NCBI GenBank assembly: GCA_002104985.1
Contig: MCGO01000038.1
Location: forward strand, 124,001-188,000
Direction of reading: 5' to 3'
From: Rhizoclosmatium globosum
Taxonomy: Eukaryota; Chytridiomycota; Chytridiomycetes; Chytridiales; Chytriomycetaceae
Length of the DNA stretch: 64,000 bases
The number at the start of each line of letters is the position of its first letter. The stretch's first letter is position 1. This document shows positions 1-8,156 of the stretch, one piece after another. The notes beneath the pieces were generated by a model. The model ran no database searches. It was not told the origin of the DNA and worked only from the letters and a program-made list of their open reading frames with translations. The position numbers and the translations under genes are program-made.

Positions 1-397
1 CGAGTTTCGCCTGCAAGCGATCCCTTTCTCGCGCGTCCTTCAAGGTCGCATCAGGCTCAACCGAGTCGGTGCTGGTGCTGTTTTGAGCCGCCAAGTCCTG
101 AATTGAGGGTGGAGGCGAGAGTGGTTTCAGGATAGTTTTGTTTCTCGATCTAAATGCGAGGTCGCTTTCTTCGGCGGCCCTCGCGACAGAAGCAAAAGAA
201 GAGGACGACGCGGCGGTGGCGCCAGAGTTCGGACGCGGCGGAAGATCGATTGGCGGAAGAAGGACGCGCTGGTTGACTGTTGATGCAGTTGTCGCTGAAT
301 TGTCGTCGGCCGAAGCGACTCGCGTTTGGCGGATCAGAGCCTTGACTTGGACAATGTCGGCAGATGCGGCCCATTTGCTGCGCGTCGATGACGTCAT
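1..397 (-). CDS. hypothetical protein, N-terminal part (runs off window)
   Basis: An uninterrupted frame on the minus strand starts with ATG at 397 and stays open to the window edge, giving about 132 residues with no stop. The product begins MTSSTRSKWAASAD. It is rich in Ala, Ser and Thr with a proline-rich middle (LPPRPNSG, PLSPPPS), and it ends in a charged stretch (LKDARERDRLQAKL) that looks like the start of a coiled coil. No signal peptide or known domain is visible in this part. The composition is that of a low-complexity N-terminal tail, so the functional part probably lies outside the window. The overlapping plus-strand frame at 138-482 is less convincing because it lacks a matching continuation. 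I do not recognise the family. Confidence 0.5.
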   Translation of the reverse strand, partial: MTSSTRSKWAASADIVQVKALIRQTRVASADDNSATTASTVNQRVLLPPIDLPPRPNSGATAASSSSFASVARAAEESDLAFRSRNKTILKPLSPPPSIQDLAAQNSTSTDSVEPDATLKDARERDRLQAKL

Positions 398-710
398 TTG
401 GTTGGTGGGGTCTGTTTGGGTGGTGCTCGGTCTTAAGTGGGTTTGTCAGCTTTCTTTCATGGCGAAGTTGACAAACAAATAGACAGACAAGGCACTCACT
501 CGCTAGGGTATAATACGTGGCTTCCTTCTCGAATCAAAACAGGAAAGACCCCTTGTTGTTGCGTGTTTGCGCGTGGGTTTTTTTTCGCTTGGTTCGGACA
601 AGGGATTCAAAAGCACTTGAAATGAAAAGACCACCTGAAATGTGTTCAATCTGCTCTGCTGACTGATGCAAGCGTGGCCAAGAAACTACCAGTTTATTAA
701 TTCATCTGCT
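398..710. other. intergenic, no gene seen
   Basis: Spacer between the truncated gene at the left edge and the 3' end of the broken SDR gene. It would hold the 5' flank of the former and the 3' flank of the latter. I see no RNA gene or conserved frame in it. Confidence 0.5.
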
Positions 711-899
711 TCACCACTCAATCTTGCTTCCATCGTATCTCAAGTACGAGCCTGTCATATTCAAATCACCAAATGCCTTATCAATGACACTCGACAGCCC
801 AGCTGCACTCTTGGAAGTAGTAATAGCGGCACCAGCTCCTCCCATATCGGTTTGCACCCATCCTGGACAAAAGAGGAGGACAGAAATGTTTTCAGATTT

Positions 900-1622
900 C
901 CATTCGTATGGGCGGCGGAAGGGTCAAAATGTGTATCAAAAATTCGAAGTAAATCAAAAATTCCAAATGAAACTTTTCTGATTCCACTTGTTCAGTGTTC
1001 ACGTTCGACATCAGAAATCGAAAATTGAATGAATGTCCCACTCGTAAATGGTCTTGCTTGCCTGCATAGGGTTCTTCTAGCAATAGGCTTGGGATTTAGA
1101 CCTTAACCGCGAGATCCAAAGGAGAGGTTAATGACTGTGACACTATTGTTTTGACTTGTCTTCTTTAATTTCTACATTAACCACGCAGACCAATTAACTC
1201 CAGATTGGTGATAAGGGTAAATAAAAGAGTTTATTGTGTTCAATTAATCGGTGGCAGCGTTTGCAGTAAGCCCCCAAGCTGACGATAGTACAGCGCTGAC
1301 GATAGTACAGCTAACTCAGCAGCACCAGAGCCTTATCATCGCCCCTTTGTGTCTTATCTCCTAAGCTATCTATAAACCCTGTTGTAACTCATTTGTATTA
1401 ATAGGTTTATTAATAATAATCTGATGACTGAGAACAAGTGGAATATTTTGTGCTCATGTGGAACTGATGTCTCGTCGACTGGATTAATTTTTGTTAGTGC
1501 GGAATTTGATAAACCGAACCGGGACTATCGAAATACAAAGATAAACCGACGATTTGATAAATGAAACCTGATTTTAACTCGAATGTGTACTTTTTGACCC
1601 TTCCGCCACCGATACAAAATGG
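900..1622. mobile_element. putative non-autonomous TIR element inside the SDR gene
   Basis: The left arm (900-929) and the reverse complement of the right arm (1592-1622) share the 16-base core GGCGGAAGGGTCAAAA. Similarity extends outward for about 12 further bases with few mismatches. The interior (~660 bp) is AT-rich, has no convincing frame, and contains a 16-bp tandem pair. Size, terminal inverted repeats and lack of coding capacity fit a MITE-like element. No clean target-site duplication is visible, and flanking coding sequence has been lost, so insertion was accompanied or followed by deletion. Confidence 0.5.
1278..1310. repeat. 16-bp direct repeat, two copies
   Basis: The unit GCTGACGATAGTACAG occurs at 1278-1293 and again at 1295-1310, separated by a single C. 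It lies inside the putative inserted element. Confidence 0.85.
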
Positions 1623-1897
1623 TCCATCAATGTCTTCTTGTCGATTTGTTCAACCAGAATCCCCGCGTTGTTGATGAGCAAATCCACAGGTGTATTGCCA
1701 AGAGATGCTGCGAATGCGTTGATGGAAGACTCCGATGAGGTGTCGAGACTGTATTTCGTTGTGCTCGCCGGGAGAAAGTCCAAGGTTGACACCTTTCGCG
1801 CTGTCGCAATCACGTTCCATCCAGCCTGGACGTAATGCTCTGTGAGTGCTTTTCCAACGCCACGCGAAGAACCAGTGATTATGACTGTCTTGACCAT

Positions 1898-2324
1898 GCT
1901 GATGTTGTGACTTTTTTTTGTGTTTGAAAAGGTGTCAATCTGAATGGATTTGAAATGGTGCTGTGATTTTATGATAGTAACAGGGTAGCTGGTAGCAGCT
2001 GGAAGAATAGGTGGTATGAAAATTACATTTCAGAATCTGACAAGAATTACTTCTAGAGACCAGTACAAGTCAACTTTGTTACAACACCGACCCTCCAGTG
2101 AACTGCATCTGGTGAAATAAATATACATCTAGTTTTTTAAATGCCTGATAGAAGGAGAATGCTTGAAAAATCGCTACAGAATGTTGGAGAATCATTTTCC
2201 AAAAAACACAGCAGTCCGATAATAGTTTATGGCTATTCTAGGATAATACTAGTTAGACAAAGTTCTTCCAAGAATGTGAAAGATGAAAATCAATTATAAA
2301 TAATTAATGGTTCACAGACGTTAT
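1898..2324. other. intergenic, AT-rich
   Basis: An AT-rich spacer holding the 5' flank of the broken SDR gene and the 5' flank of tRNA-Leu. No supported gene is seen. Confidence 0.5.
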
Positions 2325-2406
2325 GGGCGAATGGCCGAGTGGTCCAAGGCGATGCGTTTAGGCCGCATTCTAGAAATAGGCGTGGGTTCAAACCCCACTT
2401 CGCTCA
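2325..2406 (+). tRNA. tRNA-Leu (anticodon TAG)
   Basis: Acceptor strands GGGCGAA (2325-2331) and TTCGCTC (2399-2405) pair with one G-T wobble. The D-arm has the class II form TGGCCGAGTGGT. The anticodon stem ATGCG/CGCAT encloses the loop TTTAGGC, giving anticodon TAG, which reads CTA Leu codons. A long variable arm follows, as expected for leucine tRNAs, then a canonical T-arm (GTGGG TTCAAAC CCCAC). No intron is present. Confidence 0.95.
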
Positions 2407-2994
2407 TGTTGTTTTCCGAACGTTGAATGCGGCATTCATGAAGCTCGTTCCAGATCGTCTTCCATCTCCATCCATTATCTCTTCTCGTCTTCCATCTCCA
2501 TTGTAACTTATTCTGAGTAAAACTTCTTATTGATTTTGAATCAACTCTGGATTCGAACTACGGATGTTCACATCTGTTGGAGTACTCCCTACTGGATAGA
2601 CTACGGAACTGGTTGAGAGCATAGAAGTTACAATTAACTAATAAGGTATTAAGAGTATACATATTAACAAAGCCCAACATCACAACCATTGTCCAAAAGG
2701 GGGGGGTTCGAGGGGGGTTTTTAGGGGGGAAGGAAGGGGGGGGGCTCGTCCCCCCCCCTCCCCCCTAATAATAGTGGCGCCCCCTTCCATCTCCACTTTG
2801 AATGGAGATCTTCTGGAATATCTTCCGGAAAATATAGGGTAGAATGATGATGAGGCGGTTGGTGGGTATGATTTTGCAAACGACTCTGGCACTTTGCCCT
2901 CTTTGGTGGCATCGTCTCTACGTCGGTGAAAGAATACATTACGGCCCTTTATTAGGTTGAGTTCTCGGTGTCTTTCTTTGAAGTTAGGGCTCCC
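2407..2994. other. intergenic between tRNA-Leu and the CAP gene
   Basis: It contains the G-run/C-run tract (2699-2765) and the 3' flank of the CAP gene. Two overlapping minus-strand frames (2680-2939) run into the C/G tract and have no recognisable domain. They may be remnants of a repeat but cannot be called as genes. Confidence 0.4.
2699..2765 (+). repeat. G-run/C-run tract with G-quadruplex and hairpin potential
   Basis: Plus-strand G-runs lie at 2699-2706 (8), 2712-2717 (6), 2724-2729 (6) and 2736-2744 (9), followed after five bases by C-runs at 2750-2758 (9) and 2760-2765 (6). Four long G-runs with short loops satisfy the usual G-quadruplex pattern. The final G9 and first C9 can also form a perfect hairpin. 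Run lengths may not be exact, because homopolymers elsewhere in the window appear miscounted. Confidence 0.8.
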
Positions 2995-3651
2995 TCAACG
3001 TTGTGTCAACGTGGTAGCTGTATTCCACTGCTGACCATACCAATTACCAGGTGGATAGTAGTCACACACCAAAATGATATCATTCAGATACGCGGGCTGG
3101 GTCGGGTCCGGGTACGGGTTCTTTCCAGCCGCAACAGCACAACCAATCGACTTTGTGGTTTTCCAAAGAACCTGTCCAACAAAACATCTCAGTAATTTTA
3201 AAAGTATGCAGACGGGTCTATATTGTCACCTGAGTAACGTGGTTGTAAGTGCCTGGTGCAGTGGGGATTGGTTCAGAATTCCAAAGACCAACAAGCGACG
3301 TGTATGGGATGGCCGGAAAAGGCGAGGAGCTGTACTGCCAGGCCAAGTTTTGACCGTATCCAGTGTGATCGCCGTGACGTGGGTTTCCTGGGTCTCCGTC
3401 AGTTGCTTGAAATTTGGCGAATTGCATAGAGTGATTGGCCCCTATTCATTTTATCATTTTGAAGGTTAGATTTTTAAGTTGATATTGTAAGGTAGAATAG
3501 AATACACACATCCAATCGCGTGATTGGCGATCGTCTTATCCCAAACCAGTGGAGGAACTCCCTTGGCTGTGCGGATATCATTGTGGGCTTTAAGAAGCGC
3601 TGTGATGGCTGTGGAGTCCAAGGTGACAATGCGAGCAGGTGTAGCTGTCAT
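2995..3651 (-). CDS. CAP/SCP-domain protein (PR-1/Pry1-like)
   Basis: Three exons on the minus strand, with introns near 3440-3509 and 3181-3229, encode one CAP domain. Family signatures appear in order: HNDIRTAKGVPPLVWD with its cavity histidine, then NHAIG continuing across intron 1 into WANHSMQF. They are followed by GYGQNLAW, HVTQ continuing across intron 2 into VLWKTTKSIGCAVA, and VCDYYPPGNWYG. The chosen start (MTATPARIV) leaves almost no leader, so a signal peptide is not visible. The frame is open upstream to 3813, but that extension looks non-coding. The usual cavity Glu (GENL) is Gln here (GQNL), a change seen in parts of the family. Fungal Pry-type CAP proteins bind sterols or fatty acids; whether this one is secreted is unclear. 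Confidence 0.8.
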
Positions 3652-3781
3652 TTTTGTAATAAACAAACAATAGAACTGCTTGTCTGATTTGATGGAACGG
3701 AAATTCGGCGTCCACAAAAGAGATTTGAAAATAATGAGGACTGCTAAATCTTCATTCACATAAGATAGTCGATGAGGACGA

Positions 3782-4713
3782 TTAAAGCAATAAAATAAAG
3801 AAGAGTGTTCCACTGAGACTCAATGCATGCATTTTCGCGTCACTTCCAGCCTTGGCTCCTGTTCCTGCCTCTCCATTTCCTCCCAACGAATTTGTAGGTA
3901 TCGCTGAATCCGCCGTGGTTCCAATCAACACGGTACTAGATGTTTCAGCGAATGTACGCACATTGGTGGCTGTAACCGTGCTACTTGGTGCTACTGTCCC
4001 GGTAGTTCGGATAGGCCCCAAGTCAACCGTTGCAAGTCCAGCAGTGGGCCATGCGTCAACGTCTTGACCAGTCGCGAAAGCTCCCAACGCTGTCTGGTTT
4101 GCGGTGAACAGATGTGCCTGCCCTGCACATAAAACGGGAACCGCATCCACCTGATATACCGTTAGTAAAAAAACACACAGCAGGTGGAGACTACAGGTAC
4201 TCACAATTGACTGCGCCTGTTCCAATGCCATATCACTGTATCCTGGTGCCAAACACCCATCTGTCCTATCAGACGAGCAGGAATTGTAGGTCGTCATAAA
4301 CGACCTCTGGTCTTGACAAATGGAGTTGATGATGGATAATGGATCTGTAGATCTGGGGGAATACTATATGGAAGCAAAGATTAGTTGTTGTTGTCCAGAC
4401 ATTTGCAGTCCAGGCGGGATGTTGGCAGTCCGCAAGCAACCCCACGGGCCAGGCATCATGCTACTATACCAAGAGAATTCAAGAGTAGCCGAAAGTACCG
4501 CAACAGTCAAAGAGGCAAGAAAGCAACGAATTAAATCAACTGACTCACCAAGAAAACACAGGCTTGTGCGCACTTAGGCAGCGCAACGATTTGCGCAATA
4601 AACTGGTCCAGATACTGAGCCTGTGCCACGGTCAAGGACGGCAGTTGCGTGGTTTGTGATGACGTTGCTTGTGTTGACATCGTTTGACTTTTTCGATTTG
4701 GAAATGGATTCAA
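3782..4713 (-). CDS. CFEM-like cysteine-rich protein with C-terminal GPI-type tail
   Basis: Exons at ~4578-4713, ~4205-4359 and 3782-~4152 join in frame. The first part has LPKCAQACVF. The second has the cysteine pattern ICQDQ...NSC...DGC, and the third begins VDAVPVLCAGQA. Spacing follows the CFEM layout but with six rather than eight cysteines. A long Thr/Ser/Ala-rich spacer follows, then a C-terminal hydrophobic run (LSGTLFFILLL) like a GPI attachment signal. CFEM proteins are fungal wall or membrane proteins, some of which bind haem. The N-terminus (MNPFPN, or MSTQATSS from 4680) does not look like a signal peptide, so the true first exon may be upstream. The same exon structure recurs in the gene at 5523-6342, marking them as paralogues. 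Confidence 0.6.
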
Positions 4714-4807
4714 AAGGAAAAGCGACAGTTAGAAATATGCAATACTTTTTATTTATAGTGTGTGCATCTTCGCACACGAAATTAGAAACAGGAAGGAGTT
4801 GAGAATA

Positions 4808-5185
4808 TTAGAGGAGCAAGAAAGCTCCAAACAACCCAAACACACTCAAGATTGGTCCCGCGGCTCCGTTAGCCTTATTCGCCGAGTTTCCAGAAGCAGC
4901 AGTGTTCCCAGCAGCGTCAGACTTTGCGACAGGTGATGGGAGAGCTGATGTGGCAGCAAGGGGAACATAAGTTTTTGTAATGCCAGTGACAGCAGGAATA
5001 GATGACAAGGCAGTTGCAGCCGCGGAAGCAGAAATAGAACCAGATTCGGCAGACGCGTTGGTTACATTCGCACTTGGAGCAGTGACAGATGGAACCACAG
5101 TTGGTAACGAGGCAAGGGTGTTGGCAAGAGCTCCTTGAGTGGCGATAGCAGCGACTGGAGCGACAGAAGAAGTTGGAGCAGACAT
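4808..5185 (-). CDS. Ala/Ser/Thr-rich protein with hydrophobic C-terminal tail
   Basis: A single open frame of 125 residues is composed mainly of Ala, Ser, Thr, Val and Pro. It ends in PILSVFGLFGAFLLL, which resembles the GPI-type tail of the neighbouring CFEM-like proteins. It has no cysteine and no N-terminal signal. It sits between the two CFEM-like paralogues on the same strand. It may therefore be the 3' half of a third paralogue whose cysteine-rich exons were lost or not recognised, or a genuinely short wall protein. Confidence 0.45.
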   Translation of the reverse strand: MSAPTSSVAPVAAIATQGALANTLASLPTVVPSVTAPSANVTNASAESGSISASAAATALSSIPAVTGITKTYVPLAATSALPSPVAKSDAAGNTAASGNSANKANGAAGPILSVFGLFGAFLLL

Positions 5186-5522
5186 TTTTGAATGTGATGT
5201 TGGTTGTTGTTTAAGCTGTTTTGATGATGTTAGAAGGAAAGACGGGGATGGTTTTTAATGTGTCAAACGCGACCCCCCCTAGCAACGTCCAGAACCTGTT
5301 GCTTGGCATTTGATAACGCGTATCTGGACAATTAAATACAGGTTCTTTTAGAACACAGTTCAGTCAAGGAAAAAGCCTCGAGAACTTGAGAGACTTGGAT
5401 CATCTCTGTCAACGGCAAAGAGCCTATCAGTAAAATCGTTCTAGATTATGGTAAGATACTGAACTACTTTATTTTTGAACGCGATGGTTCGACGATTTCA
5501 TTGCGCCATTTGATCTTCAGTA
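5186..5522. other. intergenic, nothing recognised
   Basis: Upstream flank of the 125-residue gene and 3' flank of the CFEM-like gene. I looked for lost cysteine-rich exons of a third paralogue on the minus strand and saw none. Confidence 0.4.
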
Positions 5523-6342
5523 TCAAAGAATGAAGGAAACGACGAATCCAAATGCAACCCATCCGCCAACAAAGTGTTTGCTGGATGTAGACACGGTTGT
5601 TTGGATCACAGCAGTCGTGGTAAGGGCGGCAGCACCAGGAGGCTTTGTAGGAGCTGCAGTGGTTGGAATCACAGTGGCGGTAGTCGAAGAGGAAGTTGAG
5701 TTGAATGACGCGGTGACGAGAGTTGCATTTACGTTGGTGGCTGAAGGCAGAACTGTTGACGTTGAGTCAGCAAATGTGGTAACGGCAACAGAGGCCAAAG
5801 TTGCTACATTCACAGTTGTAGTTTCGATCAAGGAGTTAGTAGCAGCAGCAGTTGGTGCAATGGTGGCAGCAGTGACTGTGGTTGTAGTTAAAGTGAGGAC
5901 AGGGAAAACAGCCTGAGCCTGTGCACAATACGCTGGAACAGAGGCGATCTACATCAAAATTGAGCCTTGACTGCCATCATAATACAAAATGTACTCACGA
6001 AAGTCTGGGAGGTCGCAATGTCAGCGGGGGCAGTGCAGTTGGCAGCAAGGCAGGCGTTCTCAACCGCAACGAACTTGGACTGATCAGCACACAATAAGCT
6101 TGCAACATCGTAAGGAGTATTCGCAGTCGGAGCGTACTGCCAGCAACATTAGCGTCTGCTCATTTGATGATTCATCAACTCACACTCTTGAGGCAGTTGA
6201 AAGTGCATTCCGGAAGCGCAAAGATAACGGCTTTGAATAAATCAGAGAACTGGGCTTGCTCTTGAGTCAAGTCTGCGGCCGTGGCTGTGGCATTTTGTTG
6301 CGCAAAGGCGGCAAGGGCAAAGAGCGGCAAAAGAGTGATCAT
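5523..6342 (-). CDS. secreted CFEM-like protein, mucin-like, GPI-type tail
   Basis: Starts with a clear signal peptide (MITLLPLFALAAFAQQ). Three exons follow, with introns near 6136-6184 and 5951-6000. Six cysteines occur: LPEC, FNC, LLCADQ, ENAC, AANC and VPAYC. This is a CFEM-like arrangement lacking two of the canonical eight. After the last cysteine comes about 120 residues of Thr/Ser/Ala/Val-rich sequence, probably heavily O-mannosylated. The protein ends in a hydrophobic tail (GGWVAFGFVVSFIL) consistent with GPI anchoring. It is paralogous to the gene at 3782-4713 by cysteine pattern, exon layout and C-terminus. Expected location is the cell wall or outer plasma membrane. Ligand is unknown. 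Confidence 0.7.
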
Positions 6343-6416
6343 GTTTTTGGTACTAGTTTCTTCCCTTTCAAGATACAACATACATAATTCTTAAAAAAGA
6401 GGGAAAAAGTAGAAGA

Positions 6417-7945
6417 ATGACCAGAATCCGGTGTGTAATTGGCTGCGATCCTCAGCTTGCGACTCTCTCAGTCGACATTGACACATCAATCAAAGTTGAA
6501 GACCTGAAAGTTGCAATTCACTCAAAGGCGGCTCCCCAGTTGAACCGGTGGGGGCCACAAGAGCTCCTCCTTGTTCGGGTGGTGAATGCAGATATAGGTG
6601 GATTGACCAAACATCAACTCATTGCGTGCATGAGTATCTTACACTTCAGCACTTTTGGCGCTTTCCCTGAGGATGCGATCGAGAAGGACAAACCTCAACA
6701 GTTTGAGTCTCTACAGGGAGCTTTCAGAGAGCTCAGTGGCTTCCATTTCAAGGTGTTACGTCTTCTTACACTTATGACTGATGCTTACATCGTGTTTTAA
6801 AGGCAATGAATTCGTCCACTGTCGTTTCTGAGTACACGCAAAACGTCACGCCCACTCTTCATCACATTGTTGTACTTACCCCATCTGTTCCACCGAATTA
6901 TACCCTGTCAATGAGCGATAATTACGTCAATGAATCGCTTGAATCCTTCTGGAAGTCATTACATTCGCTAGAGCCACAAAATGAAATGTTGAGATTCACA
7001 AGTATTCCACCCTTCTTTCCACCGGATATGACTGCTCTATACATACGGGAATCTTATTCCCTTCTCTTTGAAAGAATCAAGAATACTCTCGACCCAGTCT
7101 TTGATTCGCGTAAAATTCGGATGGCTATTACTGGAAACCCTGGGACAGGGAAGAGTATATTTTTCTTCTACATTCTATGGAGACTCTCAAAAATGGACAA
7201 AGACCGTGTCAGCTCCGTGATTCTTCATCGTGCAAAAGATAATGGAATACTCTATATTTTCGGACCCACGCACTGTTGGCGTTCTGTGAATGAAACAGAT
7301 ATCATTCCACTGCTTGACATTTCAACAACTTGGTATCTGACAGACACATTGACTCCCTGTCCCGGTGAAGTGAACGCTGTTACGATTTTAGTCTCATCTC
7401 CAGCACGAAAACACTACAGTACATTTCTCACATTTGGTGCGACTGATAGCTTACGTTGTCTTCCCGTATGGTCCTTGGACGAATTGCAGAAAGCTGCAGC
7501 GCTTTTCCCAAAGTTGAATTCCACTGATGTTGAAGCTCGATACTCCGTTATAGGCGGCATTCCTCGATTCGTCCTCGAAGAGTCTGAAGAGGACCTCAAA
7601 CAAATCATTTGTGATTCAGTCTCAAGGTTAAATATTGAAAAGTTACATTTGATTGCTGAAGGATATCTTGATGAGGATGACGAAATTTGTTCTCCGATTA
7701 TCCATTACCTTGTTAATGAACGATTCCAAAAATCCGGCACAGAATTTGCATCCATGTATGTTACCGAATTAGCTCTCTTGCATTTCTTGAAATATCATCA
7801 ACAGCAGCTCAGCAAGTTTCTGTTGCCCAATACATCCCTTCTCATGACTGCGGGTCTTCATAACAGCCTCTGCGAAGCTTACAACCATTCTCTCAAGAAC
7901 AAAGATTTGGGGAAACTCACAAACGAATTACTATCAAAATGTTAA
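6417..7945 (+). CDS. Crinkler (CRN)-like protein with P-loop NTPase domain
   Basis: Exon 1 (6417-6752) and exon 2 (6803-7945), joined across a 50-bp intron, give about 492 residues. The N-terminus (MTRIRCVIGCDPQLATLSVDIDT, then VEDLKVAIHSKAAP) matches the ubiquitin-like head of Crinkler proteins, which ends in a LxLVRV-type strand. A linker follows. It includes NESLESFWKSL and a stretch of the kind that precedes the NTPase core in fungal CRNs. The P-loop GNPGTGKS is at residues ~223-230, followed by a phenylalanine-rich IFFFYILWRL. No secretion signal is present. Crinklers occur in oomycetes, chytrids and arbuscular mycorrhizal fungi. Some act inside host nuclei, but many free-living species carry them and the native role here is unknown. 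It shares a short divergent promoter (75 bp) with the CFEM-like gene. Confidence 0.7.
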
Positions 7946-8156
7946 CTGTCTAACAATTTCATCAGAATGAGTGTGGCATATCGAATGGGAATCACATCGA
8001 TTTTTGCATGGATGCGATTGCTATAAAGCTATAAACGCTCGAGAAATCTGTTTAAAGTAAATTAAATAAATGCATTCTATCAAGAAAATCAGACAATTGG
8101 AATCGAGATTTACATCAGAACCTCATATTTCCTCTCAATCATAAGCAACTTCAAAA

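Larger units (their letters stand above)
711..1897 (-). pseudogene. short-chain dehydrogenase/reductase, disrupted by an insertion
   Basis: The minus-strand frame from 1897 encodes an SDR N-terminus. The nucleotide-binding motif TGSSRGVGKAL is at residues ~8-18 and NNAG at ~75-78. Homology stops after KKTLMDHF near 1612, and a stop follows 13 codons later. The matching SDR C-terminus is found at 711-~905: [21 protein letters not shown], then a C-terminal tail ending in SKIEW and a stop at 711. The middle of the fold is missing, about 85 residues that should carry the catalytic Tyr-x-x-x-Lys. About 690 bp of unrelated DNA bounded by inverted repeats takes its place. The family is NAD(P)-dependent oxidoreductases resembling the small fungal/bacterial C-factor-like SDRs. 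An unusually long intron is an alternative, but the missing catalytic segment argues for a dead gene. Confidence 0.7.

Noticed and set aside
2530..2600. tRNA-like T-loop sequence on the minus strand (TTCGAATCC)
   Set aside because: The flanks do not form T-arm, anticodon or acceptor stems. At most it is a degraded tRNA-derived repeat.
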